A DNA stretch of 64,000 bases from JACCWP01 sp963785115 (GCA_963785115.1 CAWATY010000009.1:248001-312000); one strand, 5' to 3'; positions 24,655 through 34,634 are shown, counted from the stretch's first letter. Notes: generated from the sequence alone by a model not told the origin. Made by a program: numbers and translations.

Positions 24655-25404
24655 TCAGCGCAGGGCCGACACCAGCCCCACCAGCAGTGGCGCCACCACC
24701 AGCGCAGGCAGCAGATCTCCCACCGGCACCGCCCGGATCTTGAGCAGCCGCAGTGCCACCCCCGCCAGCAGCACCCCGCCGGTTGCGGTGACCGCGAGCA
24801 GGTGCGGTTCGGGGACCACGTCTCCTGCCAGGGCGCCCAGCGCGGTGAGTGAGCCCTGGACCACCAGCACGGCCAGCGCCGAGGCCGCGACGCCCCAGCC
24901 GAGCGAGGCGGCGAACGCGACCGACGCGAAGCCGTCCAGCGCCGCCTTGAGCAGCAGCTGGTCGGCGCCCCGGCCCAGCCCGTCCTCCAGCGAGCCCAGC
25001 ACGGTGAGCGGCCCGACGCAGAACACCAGCGAGGCGCTGACGAAGCCCTCGATGAAGCGCGCCCGGTCGCTCCCGTCGGCACCCTCGCGGGTGAGCCGTC
25101 GGCGCAGCCACCCGCCGAAGGCCTCGAGGCGGTCCTCGATCCGCAACAGCGAGCCGGTGATACCGCCGATGAGCACCGCCCCCAGCACGATCAGCACGGT
25201 GGCGCCGTCGCCGACCGCCTCGGCCAGCCGGGGGTCGGTGACGGCGTACGCGGAGAGCCCGGCGATCAGCAGGGTGACCAGGCCGAGCCCGTCGGTGACG
25301 ACCTCCCGGGTACGTTCCGGCAGCCGGTGACCCACCAGGACGCCGACCGTGGACCCCACCAGCACGGTGGCGACGTTGACCAGCGTCCCGAAGCCGATGA
25401 ACAC
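24655..25404 (-). CDS. DUF554 family membrane protein
   Basis: A 249-residue integral membrane protein with the DUF554 pattern: GTLVNVATVLVGSTVGVLVGHRLPER at the start, ITGSLLRIEDRLE, FVSASLVFCVGPLTVLGSLEDGL, LLKAALDGFASVAFAASLGWGV and a Gly-rich hydrophobic C-terminus. About seven membrane segments are visible. The family is widespread and has been suggested to be a transporter, but no substrate is established. It starts at GTG 25404 and is divergent from polA. Confidence 0.88.
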   Translation of the reverse strand: MFIGFGTLVNVATVLVGSTVGVLVGHRLPERTREVVTDGLGLVTLLIAGLSAYAVTDPRLAEAVGDGATVLIVLGAVLIGGITGSLLRIEDRLEAFGGWLRRRLTREGADGSDRARFIEGFVSASLVFCVGPLTVLGSLEDGLGRGADQLLLKAALDGFASVAFAASLGWGVAASALAVLVVQGSLTALGALAGDVVPEPHLLAVTATGGVLLAGVALRLLKIRAVPVGDLLPALVVAPLLVGLVSALR

Positions 25405-25462
25405 GCCACCTACCCTCTCGCCCGGCCCCGAAGCCCGGCACGGGGGTGTCGGCGGCCCGCAC

Positions 25463-25468
25463 TAGAGT
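25463..25468 (+). promoter_or_regulatory. -10 element of a likely leaderless polA promoter
   Basis: TAGAGT ends 7 bases before GTG 25476, the start chosen for polA; no ribosome-binding site precedes that GTG. The spacing supports a transcript starting at the start codon. Confidence 0.5.
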
Positions 25469-25475
25469 CGCCGGC

Positions 25476-28235
25476 GTGGCTGCCCCGACGACCGCCCCGT
25501 CCACGCCGTCGACGCCGGCCCCGGACGACGTCGCGGCCTCGGTGCCCGAGCGGCTGCTGCTGCTCGACGGGCACTCGCTGGCCTACCGTGCCTTCTTCGC
25601 GCTGCCGGTGGAGAACTTCTCCACGACGACCGGTCAGCACACCAACGCGGTCTACGGGTTCACCTCGATGCTGATCAACGTCCTGCGCGACGAGCAGCCC
25701 ACGCACGTGGCTGTCGCCTTCGACGTGTCCCGGGAGACATTCCGCAAGCAGGAGTACGCCGAGTACAAGGCCAACCGCAGCACGTCGCCGTCGGAGTTCT
25801 CCGGCCAGGTGCCGCTGGTCAAGGAGATCCTTGCCGCCCTGCGCATCTCGACGCTCGAGCTCGAGGGCTACGAGGCCGACGACATCATCGCCTCGCTGGC
25901 GACCCGGGCTCGCGAGCAGGACGCCGAGGTGCTGATCGTCAGCGGCGACCGCGACGTCTTCCAGCTGGTCGACGAGGGGACGACGGTGCTCTACCCGGTG
26001 CGGGGTGTCAGCGAGCTGACCCGGATGACGCCCGAGGCGGTCGAGTCCCGCTACGGCGTCGACCCGGGCCACTACCCCGACCTCGCCGCGCTGGTGGGGG
26101 AGACGAGCGACAACCTCCCGGGGGTCCCCGGTGTCGGGCCCAAGACCGCGGCCAAGTGGATCGGCCTCTACGGCGACCTCGACGGACTGGTGGCCGCGGT
26201 CGACCAGGTCACGGGCAAGGCGGGCGACTCGCTGCGCGAGCACCTGCCCGACGTGCTGCGCAACCGGCGGGTCAACCAGCTGGTCCGCGACCTCGAGCTG
26301 TCATTGTCCTTCGACCAGCTCGCGGCGCGGCCGTGGGACCGCGATGCCGTGCACCAGGTCTTCGACGGCCTGGAGTTCCGGGTCTTGCGCGACCGGCTGT
26401 TCCAGACGCTGTCGGCCGACGAGCCGACCGCCGACGAGGGGTTCGACTTCGAGGGCGCCGAGCTGCGCCGCGGGGAGGTGTCCGGCTGGCTTGCCGAGCA
26501 CGCGGCGGCGGGCGCCCGGGTCGGCCTGCACGTGGTCGGCACCTGGGGGGCGGGCACCGGCCGCGTCGACGGCGTCGCGCTCGCCGCGGCCGAGGGGCCT
26601 GCCGCCTATCTCGACCTCACCGCCGAGCGGGCCGAGCTGGGCGACGACGACACCGCTGCGCTCGCGGCCTGGCTGGGCGACCCCGACCGGCCCAAGGTGC
26701 TGCACGACGCCAAGGGACCGGCGCTCGCGCTGGCAGCCCGCGGCTGGCCACTTCTCGGGGTCGTCTCTGACACGGCGCTCGCGGCCTACCTTTCCCGTCC
26801 CGACCAACGCTCCTACGACCTTGCCGACCTGACCGTGCGCTACCTCAAGCGCGAGCTGCGCGGTGACGACGACGCCGCGGGCAGCGACCAGCTGGCGCTC
26901 GACCTCGACGAGGGCGGTCCGGACGCCGGTGCCCACGCCGCCATGCTGCGGGCCCGGGCCACGGTCGACCTGGCGGACGCGCTCGCCGCCGACCTCGAGA
27001 CGCGTGGTGGGTCCCGCCTGCTGGGGGAGGTCGAGCTGCCACTGATCGCGGTGCTCGGGGACATGGAGCGTGCCGGCATCGCGGTCGACGACGACCACCT
27101 GGCCCGGCTGGAGGACGACTTCGCGCTGCTGGTGCGAACCGCGGCGGACGAGGCGTACGAGGTGATCGGCGAGCAGGTAAACCTCGGATCGCCCAAGCAG
27201 CTGCAGGTGGTGCTCTTCGACACCCTGAAGATGCCCAAGACCAAGCGCACCAAGACGGGGTGGACCACCGACGCCGAGGCGCTGCAGACGCTGTACGTCA
27301 AGACCGAGCACCCGTTCCTCATGCACCTGCTGGCACACCGCGACGCGAGCCGGTTGCGCTCCACGGTTGAGAGCCTGCGCAAGACGGTGAGCTCCGCAGG
27401 CCGGATCCACACGACGTTCAACCAGATGATCGCGGCGACCGGCAGGCTGTCCTCCACCGACCCCAACCTGCAGAACATCCCGATCCGCACCGAGTCCGGG
27501 CGGCGGATCCGTGAGGCATTCGTCGTCGGCGAGGGCTACGAGTGCCTGCTGACCGCCGACTACAGCCAGATCGAGATGCGGATCATGGCGCACCTGTCCG
27601 ACGACGACGACCTGATCGCCGCGTTCCGGTCCGGCGAGGACTTCCACACCGCCACCGCCGCACGGGTGTTCGGCGTCGCTCCCGACGCGGTGACCGGTGA
27701 GATGCGGGCCAAGATCAAGGCGATGAACTACGGCCTCGCCTACGGCCTGTCCGCCTACGGGCTGTCCCAGCAGCTGCGGGTCGACACGGCAGAGGCACAG
27801 GGGCTGATGGACGAGTACTTCGAGCGGTTCGGCGGCGTCCGCGACTACCTGCGCGGCATCGTCGACGAGGCCCGCCGCAGCGGCTACACCGAGACACTGC
27901 TCGGTCGCCGGCGCTACCTGCCCGACCTCACCAGCGACAACCGCCAGCGCCGCGAGATGGCCGAGCGGATGGCGCTCAACGCGCCGATCCAGGGATCTGC
28001 GGCCGACATCATCAAGGTCGCCATGCTGGGCGTGCACCAGGCTCTGGAGGCCTCCGACCTCGGATCCCGGATGCTGCTGCAGGTCCACGACGAGCTGGTC
28101 CTCGAGGTGGGGCCGGGCGAGCGGGACGCTGTCGAGGGCCTGGTCCGCAGCCACATGGCGGCCGCAGCCGACCTCACCGTCCCGCTGGACGTCTCGGTCG
28201 GGATCGGCCGGACCTGGCAGGAGGCCGGGCACTGA
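25476..28235 (+). CDS. polA: DNA polymerase I
   Basis: PolA fills gaps and removes RNA primers in replication and repair. Of 919 residues, about 20-310 form the 5' nuclease (LLLLDGHSLAYRAFFAL, GYEADDIIA, VSGDRDVFQLV, GVPGVGPKTAAKW). About 340-520 form a degenerate 3'-5' exonuclease-like domain, and the rest is the polymerase. Catalytic motifs are Asp695 (ADYSQIEMR), the O-helix RAKIKAMNYGLAYG with Tyr752 and HDELVL with Asp872. A Tyr rather than Phe at the sugar-discriminating position is usual in actinobacteria. I chose GTG 25476 over an in-frame GTG at 25446 because of the -10 element between them. Confidence 0.97.
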   Translation: MAAPTTAPSTPSTPAPDDVAASVPERLLLLDGHSLAYRAFFALPVENFSTTTGQHTNAVYGFTSMLINVLRDEQPTHVAVAFDVSRETFRKQEYAEYKANRSTSPSEFSGQVPLVKEILAALRISTLELEGYEADDIIASLATRAREQDAEVLIVSGDRDVFQLVDEGTTVLYPVRGVSELTRMTPEAVESRYGVDPGHYPDLAALVGETSDNLPGVPGVGPKTAAKWIGLYGDLDGLVAAVDQVTGKAGDSLREHLPDVLRNRRVNQLVRDLELSLSFDQLAARPWDRDAVHQVFDGLEFRVLRDRLFQTLSADEPTADEGFDFEGAELRRGEVSGWLAEHAAAGARVGLHVVGTWGAGTGRVDGVALAAAEGPAAYLDLTAERAELGDDDTAALAAWLGDPDRPKVLHDAKGPALALAARGWPLLGVVSDTALAAYLSRPDQRSYDLADLTVRYLKRELRGDDDAAGSDQLALDLDEGGPDAGAHAAMLRARATVDLADALAADLETRGGSRLLGEVELPLIAVLGDMERAGIAVDDDHLARLEDDFALLVRTAADEAYEVIGEQVNLGSPKQLQVVLFDTLKMPKTKRTKTGWTTDAEALQTLYVKTEHPFLMHLLAHRDASRLRSTVESLRKTVSSAGRIHTTFNQMIAATGRLSSTDPNLQNIPIRTESGRRIREAFVVGEGYECLLTADYSQIEMRIMAHLSDDDDLIAAFRSGEDFHTATAARVFGVAPDAVTGEMRAKIKAMNYGLAYGLSAYGLSQQLRVDTAEAQGLMDEYFERFGGVRDYLRGIVDEARRSGYTETLLGRRRYLPDLTSDNRQRREMAERMALNAPIQGSAADIIKVAMLGVHQALEASDLGSRMLLQVHDELVLEVGPGERDAVEGLVRSHMAAAADLTVPLDVSVGIGRTWQEAGH

Positions 28236-28260
28236 GGCTGCCGACCGTGCGGCCGGCCGG

Positions 28261-28953
28261 TCAGGTCCCGAACGGTCCGTAGCCCGGCGGCGGCGGGGGC
28301 GGTGCGGTCGAGGTCGTCGTGGTCGACCCGCGGGCCAGCAGCCAGATCAGGCCGGCCACGAACAGCAGGAAGCCGAGGCCGCCGGCGGCCACCGTGGCTG
28401 CCACCACGATGCCGCCCGTGACCACGGCGTCGACGGTCTCGCCGAAGTCGATGCCGCTGCCGACGCCGACGCTGGTCACGGCCCGCCCGTGCTGCTCGGT
28501 CGTGACCGTGTACGTCCCCGGCTCGGTGACCGGAAACTCGCCGATCACGACCGCGTCGAGGTCGGGCGTGCTGGAGACGTCGTCGAAGAACGGGTCCTCC
28601 ACCCGCACTCGGCTGCCGTCGGGGCCGGTGACCGTGACGGTCGGCTCGGCGAACTGCAACGACTCGAGCGTGTGGCCCCTGGTGTCGCCCGGCTCCACGC
28701 TGCCGGGGACTTCGTGGGTGAGCCGGGGACCGAACGCCACCAGCTGGTAGCGCTGGGCCTCCAGCACCACCTTCTCGGTGCCGGGTACCGCGACCTCGGT
28801 CTCGAGGTTGCCGCGCAGGTCGATGGCGTCGGCGGCCTCGTCGACCAGCCGGTTCCCGTAGACGTACGTGCCGACGAAGAACCCCGCTGCGCCACCGATC
28901 ATCAGCAGGATCCCGAGCACGATCAGCACGACGGGCCCACGGCGGCTCTGCAC
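28261..28953 (-). CDS. hypothetical membrane protein
   Basis: A 230-residue protein of unknown function. It has an N-terminal membrane segment (about residues 9-30), an extracytoplasmic region of about 130 residues with beta-rich sequence, a second membrane segment (about 178-205) and a Pro-rich tail ending PPPPPPGYGPFGT. The central region contains GTYTVTTEQHGRAVTSVGVG, a pattern seen in small lipid- or sugar-facing beta domains, but no family can be named. It ends 25 bases from polA on the opposite strand. Confidence 0.65.
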   Translation of the reverse strand: MQSRRGPVVLIVLGILLMIGGAAGFFVGTYVYGNRLVDEAADAIDLRGNLETEVAVPGTEKVVLEAQRYQLVAFGPRLTHEVPGSVEPGDTRGHTLESLQFAEPTVTVTGPDGSRVRVEDPFFDDVSSTPDLDAVVIGEFPVTEPGTYTVTTEQHGRAVTSVGVGSGIDFGETVDAVVTGGIVVAATVAAGGLGFLLFVAGLIWLLARGSTTTTSTAPPPPPPGYGPFGT

Positions 28954-29099
28954 ACCGGCACCCTACGCGGGGCAGTCGCCCCTGTACGCGACCTCGCCCC
29001 GTTGCCGTAACCCCGTCTCCCGTGCGGCGTTGGGGACGTCGGACCACCGATCGCGGGCCCCCACGGGGAGGGAGCGGCTCGCACGAAAGGAAATCTCTC

Positions 29100-32000
29100 G
29101 TGCGCAAGACCACCCTTCGACGGGCGCTGCGGCGTCCGTCGGTGACCGCCGCCATCGTCACGCTCACCGGTGTCGCACTGGTCGCCTCGCCCATCCCTGG
29201 TGCCGGCGCGGCACCCGCCCCGGCTGCGACGCTCGTTGCGGCCACCGCTCCCGACATCCCCGAGCCCTTCACCGCGGAAGCCACCGGCCTCGCGGACACC
29301 GACGTCCGCGGCACGGTCAGCCCGAGCAGCGCGCAGCGGACCGCCGCCCGCGCGTTCGGCGCGCAGCTGCGCTGGAACCGCTACGGCACCCCCAGCAGCG
29401 TGCTCGTCCCGCGCGGTCTCTCCGGCGACCGCGACGGGTCGGCCGTGACCACCGCCCGCTCCTGGCTGGTGCAGAACGCCGACCTGTTCGGGATGGCGCC
29501 CGCCCAGCTGCGCGCCCCGGCCCTGCAGCTGCTCAACGACCAGCGGATGCCCTACAGCACCGGCCACGCCGTCCTGTTCCGGCAGGTGTGGGGCGGCCTC
29601 GACTCCGCGGTCGACGGCATGGTGACAGTGGGTGTCGGTGACTCCGGCGTGGCCTACGTGTCGTCGTCGCTGGCCAAGGCCACCGGCACTCCCGACCGCA
29701 GCTCGCTGATCGACTCCGCCGAGGCGTGGCTCGCCGCCGCCGACGACGTCGGCATCGACGTCTCGGCATCCGACGTCGAGACTGCGACGTCCGACGACGA
29801 CCGACGCGCGCTCGGCTGGACGACGTACGACGTCGACGGCATCGTCCAGCAGCAGCAGGTCCGGCTGCGGGCGCTGGCCATGACGGACGGCTCCGTGCGC
29901 CCCGTCTTCGAGACCAACGTGGTCGACGTCGCGGCGGGCGCGACCTCGGCGTACACGTCGATGGTGGACGCCACCGACGGCAGCGTCCTGGTGCGGCACA
30001 ACGCGGTCGACAACCTGTCGGCCGGCGGTCTGATGGCGGCTGCGCCGGTGAGCGAGCAGTTCAGCGGGGCCATCACGGCCTCCGAGTGCGGGCCGGAGCA
30101 CGAGTTCACCGTGCCCGCCGACCAGCTCTCGATCTATGTCACCGCCGCCGCGGCGGTCGCCACCAACGACATCGTGCTGTCGCTGTCGCACGAGGGGCAG
30201 GTGGTCGCCAGCTCCGACACCGCCACCAGCCCGGAGGCGATCACGTACACGCCCGGCGGCACCATCGAGGCCGGGACCTACTCAGTGGAGGTGTGCCCGT
30301 TCGACGACCCGACGGTGCCCTACACCGACCCCGGCGACTACGCGGGCACGTTCACCTACTCCGACACCGAGATCCCCGAGGCGCCCTCGAACTACCCGCC
30401 GATCTGGAAGATGTTCTCCGCCAACCCGCGGCTGAACTACTCCCCGACCGAGGGAGCGGGCCCGCGTGTCAACGGGTGCTGGCAGATGGCGCCCGTCCGC
30501 GATCTCGCGTGCTCCAACCCGCCGTCGCCGCTGATCAACGTCGGCGCCCGCGGCCCCTGGGACTTCGACTTCACCACCAACCAGGCCACCAACACGACCA
30601 CCGGCAACGCCGCGATCACGGCCGAGGCGTGGATGAGCCCGCTGACCCCGGCACCGCCCGGCCAGCGGCCGGTGCAGGCCGACCGCACCTACGACGACCC
30701 GTTCACCGACGCCTGGAACAACTCCCAGTGCGACCCGGCGACGCTGGTGCCCGGCGGCAACGACATCCTTGCGGCGGTCACCAACCTGTTCGCGTCGCAC
30801 AACCGGATGCACGACTTCTCGTACTTCCTGGGCTTCAACGAGCGCAACTACAACCTGCAGCAGACCAACTTCGGCAACTCCGCTGCCGACCAGGACCCCG
30901 AGGTCGGCAACGTGCAGGCGGGCGCCATCACCGGCGGCGCGCCGAGCTACCTGGGCCGCGACAACGCCAACCAGATCACCCTGCAGGACGGCACGCCGGG
31001 CATCACCAACCAGTACTTGTTCCAGCCCATCGCGGCCGCCTTCTACGCACCGTGCACCGACGGCGACCTCGACGCGACGGTGTTCGGCCACGAGTACACC
31101 CACGCGATATCGAACCGGATGGTGGGTGGTCCCGACCAGGGACTGACCGGGCTGCAGGCAGGCGCCATGGGTGAGTCCTGGAGCGACCAGGTGGCGCTCG
31201 AGTACCTGTTCGAGCACGGCTACTCGACCGGCGCCTCGCCATGGGTCGAGGGGCCGTACGTGACGGGCAACCGGGCCACCGGCATCCGCAACTACGCGCT
31301 GAACCGCAACCCACTGCAGTACGGCGACATCGGCTACGACGTCACCGGGCCCGAGGTCCACGCCGACGGCGAGGTGTGGAGCGCGACCATGTGGGACGTG
31401 CGGCAGGCGCTGGTCAAGCACTGGGACGCGCGGGGCTACGAGTACGGCGACCAGGCCCTGCAGCGCAGCTGCGGACAGGGCACCGCGCATCGTCGCCAGC
31501 CCCGGCAGGCCCCGGACCCGCGGCGCTGCCCGGGCAACCGGCGCTGGATCGCGCTGATGTTCGACTCGTTCCTGCTGCAGCAGGGCGCGACCAGCATGCT
31601 CGACGCCCGCGACGCATTCCTCGCCGCCGACCAGCTGCGCTTCCACGGCCGCAACCAGGCCAGGATCTGGCAGGCCTTCGCCTCCAACGGTATGGGCCAG
31701 GACGCGCGGACGATCGACGCCGAGGACGACCAGCCGAGGCCGGGCTATGCCGCACCATTCGTGGACGAGGGGACGCTGCGCGTCCGTGCCGTCGGCACCG
31801 ACGGTGACCCGGTCGAGGGTCGGCTGATGGTCGGCGACTACGAGGCGCGTGTGACCCCGGTGGCCGACACCGACACCGGAACCGGTCTCGACGACCGGCT
31901 GCCGATGGTGCCGGGTCGGTACCGGCTCACCTTCCAGGCCGACGGCTACGGCATCAGCCACGCCACGGCGAAGGTGTCGGCGGGCAAGACGACCGTGCTG

Positions 32001-32630
32001 ACGCTGCGGCTCGCCCGCAACCTGGCCTCAGTCAACGGTGGCGCCACCGTGGAGGCGGCCAGCGAGGGCTCCCTCGCCATCGAGTCGCTGCTGGACGACA
32101 CCGAGTCGACCAACTGGGGCGGCATCACGACCGGCACCAGCGTGGACAGCTCGCACCCGTTCGTGCAGGTCGATCTGGCCGGCGGCCGGCAGACGGTGTC
32201 CACCGTCCGGGTGAGCGCGATGCTCCACCCGGCCGCGGAAGAGGCCGAGGATCCCGACACGGGCAGCCGCTTCACCGCGCTGCGCCGGTTCGCCATCGAG
32301 GTCTGCGTGCAGGGTCCGGGGCGGGACTGCTCGTCGACCGCGCCAGCGGCCGCCGGCGCGCCCTACCGGCGGATCTTCACCAGCCCGGCCGACGCGTTCC
32401 CGTCGTCCCTGCCCCGCCCCCTGGCGCCGGACCTGCTGCTGCGCACGTTCAACCTGACCGACACGGTGGCCACACACGTGCGGCTGGTGGTGCTGGAAAA
32501 CCAGTGCAGCGGCACGCCGGAGTACGCCGGCGAGCAGGACGCGGACCCGCTCAACGCCACGGACTGCGTGTCGGCGAGCGACCGGGACGAGCTGGTGCAC
32601 GCCGCCGAGCTGCAGGTGTTCGGTCCCTGA
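29100..32630 (+). CDS. secreted M36 (fungalysin-type) zinc metallopeptidase
   Basis: A 1176-residue exported protease. GTG 29100 follows the ribosome-binding site AAAGGAAA and a basic, hydrophobic signal peptide ends near Ala35 (GAGAAPAPA). A propeptide of FTP/PepSY type covers about 80-320. The peptidase domain has the zinc motif HEYTH (His664, Glu665, His668) with third ligand Glu692 in GESWSD, and EVHADGEVW and CPGNRRWIALMFDSFLLQ are typical of M36. The C-terminal part (about 900-1176) has a carboxypeptidase-regulatory-like segment and a discoidin-like segment (VQVDLAGGRQTVSTVRVSAML). It likely degrades extracellular protein. It stands alone between a membrane protein and rpsA. Confidence 0.9.
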   Translation: MRKTTLRRALRRPSVTAAIVTLTGVALVASPIPGAGAAPAPAATLVAATAPDIPEPFTAEATGLADTDVRGTVSPSSAQRTAARAFGAQLRWNRYGTPSSVLVPRGLSGDRDGSAVTTARSWLVQNADLFGMAPAQLRAPALQLLNDQRMPYSTGHAVLFRQVWGGLDSAVDGMVTVGVGDSGVAYVSSSLAKATGTPDRSSLIDSAEAWLAAADDVGIDVSASDVETATSDDDRRALGWTTYDVDGIVQQQQVRLRALAMTDGSVRPVFETNVVDVAAGATSAYTSMVDATDGSVLVRHNAVDNLSAGGLMAAAPVSEQFSGAITASECGPEHEFTVPADQLSIYVTAAAAVATNDIVLSLSHEGQVVASSDTATSPEAITYTPGGTIEAGTYSVEVCPFDDPTVPYTDPGDYAGTFTYSDTEIPEAPSNYPPIWKMFSANPRLNYSPTEGAGPRVNGCWQMAPVRDLACSNPPSPLINVGARGPWDFDFTTNQATNTTTGNAAITAEAWMSPLTPAPPGQRPVQADRTYDDPFTDAWNNSQCDPATLVPGGNDILAAVTNLFASHNRMHDFSYFLGFNERNYNLQQTNFGNSAADQDPEVGNVQAGAITGGAPSYLGRDNANQITLQDGTPGITNQYLFQPIAAAFYAPCTDGDLDATVFGHEYTHAISNRMVGGPDQGLTGLQAGAMGESWSDQVALEYLFEHGYSTGASPWVEGPYVTGNRATGIRNYALNRNPLQYGDIGYDVTGPEVHADGEVWSATMWDVRQALVKHWDARGYEYGDQALQRSCGQGTAHRRQPRQAPDPRRCPGNRRWIALMFDSFLLQQGATSMLDARDAFLAADQLRFHGRNQARIWQAFASNGMGQDARTIDAEDDQPRPGYAAPFVDEGTLRVRAVGTDGDPVEGRLMVGDYEARVTPVADTDTGTGLDDRLPMVPGRYRLTFQADGYGISHATAKVSAGKTTVLTLRLARNLASVNGGATVEAASEGSLAIESLLDDTESTNWGGITTGTSVDSSHPFVQVDLAGGRQTVSTVRVSAMLHPAAEEAEDPDTGSRFTALRRFAIEVCVQGPGRDCSSTAPAAAGAPYRRIFTSPADAFPSSLPRPLAPDLLLRTFNLTDTVATHVRLVVLENQCSGTPEYAGEQDADPLNATDCVSASDRDELVHAAELQVFGP

Positions 32631-32640
32631 CCGACGAGAC

Positions 32641-32676
32641 CACCCGCGGAGCCCCGAAGGTGAGGCTCCGCGGGTG
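32641..32676 (+). terminator. terminator of the M36 peptidase gene
   Basis: A perfect 13-base stem (CACCCGCGGAGCC / GGCTCCGCGGGTG) with a 10-base loop, 10 bases after the stop. There is no long U-run, as is common in high-GC actinobacteria. Two direct copies of GGTGAGTCGAC follow at once. Confidence 0.75.
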
Positions 32677-32722
32677 AGTCGACCCAGGTGAGTCGACACA
32701 GGCCGCGGGCGCACACCCTGCG

Positions 32723-32752
32723 TTGACCGTGTCCCGCGCACCCCCGTACGCT
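32723..32752 (+). promoter_or_regulatory. rpsA promoter
   Basis: TTGACC (32723-32728) and TACGCT (32747-32752) are separated by 18 bases, a good housekeeping sigma-factor promoter. Transcription would start near 32759, leaving a leader of about 147 bases before the rpsA ATG. Confidence 0.7.
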
Positions 32753-32905
32753 GGACGTTGCGCTGTGGCCTGCGCGACCTCGGACGGAGCAGGCCGTGCT
32801 CGCACCGAGTCGATCGGTCTCGCCCTCGCGAGAGCCCTCACCTGCTGCGGACCTGGCCGCTGCGCGTCCATGCCCGACATCCTGTCCCCGGAGATCACCT
32901 ACCCC

Positions 32906-34435
32906 ATGACCACCAGCAGCATCGAGGCTCCTCCCAGCGACGGCACGACCACGACCCCGCAGGTCGCCGTCAACGACGTCGGCAGCGAAGAGGCCTTCCT
33001 CGCCGCGATCGACGAGACCATCAAGTACTTCAACGACGGCGACATCGTCGAGGGCACCATCGTCAAGGTGGACCGCGACGAGGTCCTTCTCGACATCGGC
33101 TACAAGACCGAGGGCGTCATCCCCTCGCGTGAGCTGTCGATCAAGCACGACATCGACCCCAACGAGGTCGTGTCCGTGGGCGATGCCGTCGAGGCCCTGG
33201 TCCTGCAGAAGGAGGACAAGGAGGGCCGGCTGATCCTGTCCAAGAAGCGCGCACAGTACGAGCGCGCCTGGGGCACGATCGAGCAGATCAAGGAGGAGGA
33301 CGGCGTCGTCACCGGCACCGTCATCGAGGTGGTCAAGGGCGGTCTGATCCTCGATATCGGCCTGCGTGGCTTCCTGCCAGCGTCGCTGGTCGAGATGCGC
33401 CGCGTGCGCGACCTGCAGCCGTACGTGGGCCGCGAGATCGAGGCCAAGATCATCGAGCTCGACAAGAACCGCAACAACGTCGTGCTCTCCCGCCGCGCCT
33501 GGCTCGAGCAGACCCAGAGCGAGGTCCGGCAGAACTTCCTGACCCAGTTGCAGAAGGGCCAGATCCGCAAGGGCGTCGTGTCGTCGATCGTCAACTTCGG
33601 CGCGTTCGTCGATCTCGGCGGCGTCGACGGGCTGGTGCACGTGTCGGAGCTGTCCTGGAAGCACATCGACCACCCCAGCGAGGTGGTCGAGGTGGGCCAG
33701 GAGGTCACCGTCGAGGTACTTGACGTCGACATGGACCGGGAAAGGGTTTCGCTGTCGCTCAAGGCCACGCAGGAGGATCCCTGGCAGCACTTCGCCCGCA
33801 CCCACCAGATCGGCCAGATCGTGCCGGGCAAGGTCACCAAGCTGGTGCCCTTCGGCTCGTTCGTACGGGTCGAGGAGGGCATCGAGGGCCTGGTGCACAT
33901 CTCCGAGCTGGCCGAGCGCCACGTGGAGATCCCCGAGCAGGTCGTCCAGGTCAACGACGCGGTGATGGTCAAGATCATCGACATCGACCTCGAGCGGCGC
34001 CGCATCTCGTTGTCGCTGAAGCAGGCCAATGAGAACGTCGCCGTGAGCGACGAGCAGTTCGACCCGTCGCTGTACGGGATGACGGCCAGCTACGACGACC
34101 AGGGCAACTACATCTACCCCGAGGGCTTCGACCCCGAGACCGGCGAGTGGCTGCCGGGTCACGAGGAGGCCCAGACCCAGTGGGAGCAGCAGTACGCCGA
34201 GGCGCACGCCCGCTGGGAGGCGCACAAGCAGCAGATCGAGGACGCGAAGAAGTCCGACATCGAGGCCGGCGAGGTGTCCAACTACAGCAGTGAGACCGGT
34301 GAGGCCGAGCCGGCCGCCGAGGGCGAAGAGCCCGCGGCACCGGCGGCGGCACCGGCGCCGGGCACCGAGTCCGAGGGTGCGCTCGCGTCCGACGAGGCGC
34401 TCCAGGCGCTGCGGGAGAAGCTCACCGGCGGCTGA
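32906..34435 (+). CDS. rpsA: 30S ribosomal protein S1
   Basis: S1 helps the 30S subunit bind and unfold mRNA. The 509-residue protein has four S1 RNA-binding repeats: GDIVEGTIVKVDRDEVLLDIGYKTEG (about 36-110), GTVIEVVKGGLILDIGLRGFLP (about 125-190), RKGVVSSIVNFGAFVDLGGVDG (about 210-285) and PGKVTKLVPFGSFVRVEEG (about 295-370). An acidic, low-complexity tail ends LQALREKLTGG, as in mycobacterial S1. ATG 32906 gives the conserved MTTSS start; an in-frame ATG 36 bases upstream is possible. Four repeats rather than six is normal for actinobacteria. Confidence 0.96.
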   Translation: MTTSSIEAPPSDGTTTTPQVAVNDVGSEEAFLAAIDETIKYFNDGDIVEGTIVKVDRDEVLLDIGYKTEGVIPSRELSIKHDIDPNEVVSVGDAVEALVLQKEDKEGRLILSKKRAQYERAWGTIEQIKEEDGVVTGTVIEVVKGGLILDIGLRGFLPASLVEMRRVRDLQPYVGREIEAKIIELDKNRNNVVLSRRAWLEQTQSEVRQNFLTQLQKGQIRKGVVSSIVNFGAFVDLGGVDGLVHVSELSWKHIDHPSEVVEVGQEVTVEVLDVDMDRERVSLSLKATQEDPWQHFARTHQIGQIVPGKVTKLVPFGSFVRVEEGIEGLVHISELAERHVEIPEQVVQVNDAVMVKIIDIDLERRRISLSLKQANENVAVSDEQFDPSLYGMTASYDDQGNYIYPEGFDPETGEWLPGHEEAQTQWEQQYAEAHARWEAHKQQIEDAKKSDIEAGEVSNYSSETGEAEPAAEGEEPAAPAAAPAPGTESEGALASDEALQALREKLTGG

Positions 34436-34467
34436 GACCGCCCCACGCGTCCCTGCGGACGTGCGCA

Positions 34468-34502
34468 GAGGCCCCCACCCGGCAGCGCCGGGTGGGGGCC
34501 TC
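34468..34502 (+). terminator. rpsA terminator
   Basis: A perfect 16-base stem (arms GAGGCCCCCACCCGGC and GCCGGGTGGGGGCCTC) with a 3-base loop, 32 bases after the rpsA stop. The extreme stability supports intrinsic termination without a U-tract. Confidence 0.85.
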
Positions 34503-34520
34503 TCGCCGTGCGGGCAGCGC

Positions 34521-34634
34521 TCAGATGTGGCCGCGGCGCCCCGGCCGCCCGCCCAGCGGATCCCGGGCGACGGCGCCGATCAGGAAGACGGACAGGAGGA
34601 AGGCCAGGACGAGGAAAGCGATGATGGCGAACAT
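34521..34634 (-). CDS. 37-residue single-pass membrane protein
   Basis: A small open frame: ATG 34634, TGA at 34521-34523. Residues 2-23 form one hydrophobic helix (FAIIAFLVLAFLLSVFLIG within it) and the rest is basic and Gly/Arg-rich (ending GRRGHI). A GGAG lies 10 bases before the ATG. It is divergent from the AraC-type regulator and the two share a 93-base intergenic region holding a palindrome. No family is recognised; the clean membrane-segment composition and ribosome-binding site are the reasons to call it. Confidence 0.55.
   Translation of the reverse strand: MFAIIAFLVLAFLLSVFLIGAVARDPLGGRPGRRGHI

Noticed and set aside
25446..25475. Earlier GTG start for polA
   Set aside because: It would place the start upstream of the TAGAGT -10 element and add residues with no family similarity.
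31470..31550. Arg/Pro-rich stretch in the M36 peptidase that looked like a double frameshift
   Set aside because: The frame returns to the conserved CPGNRRW with no net shift, and this loop is variable in the family; other frames give no better homology there.
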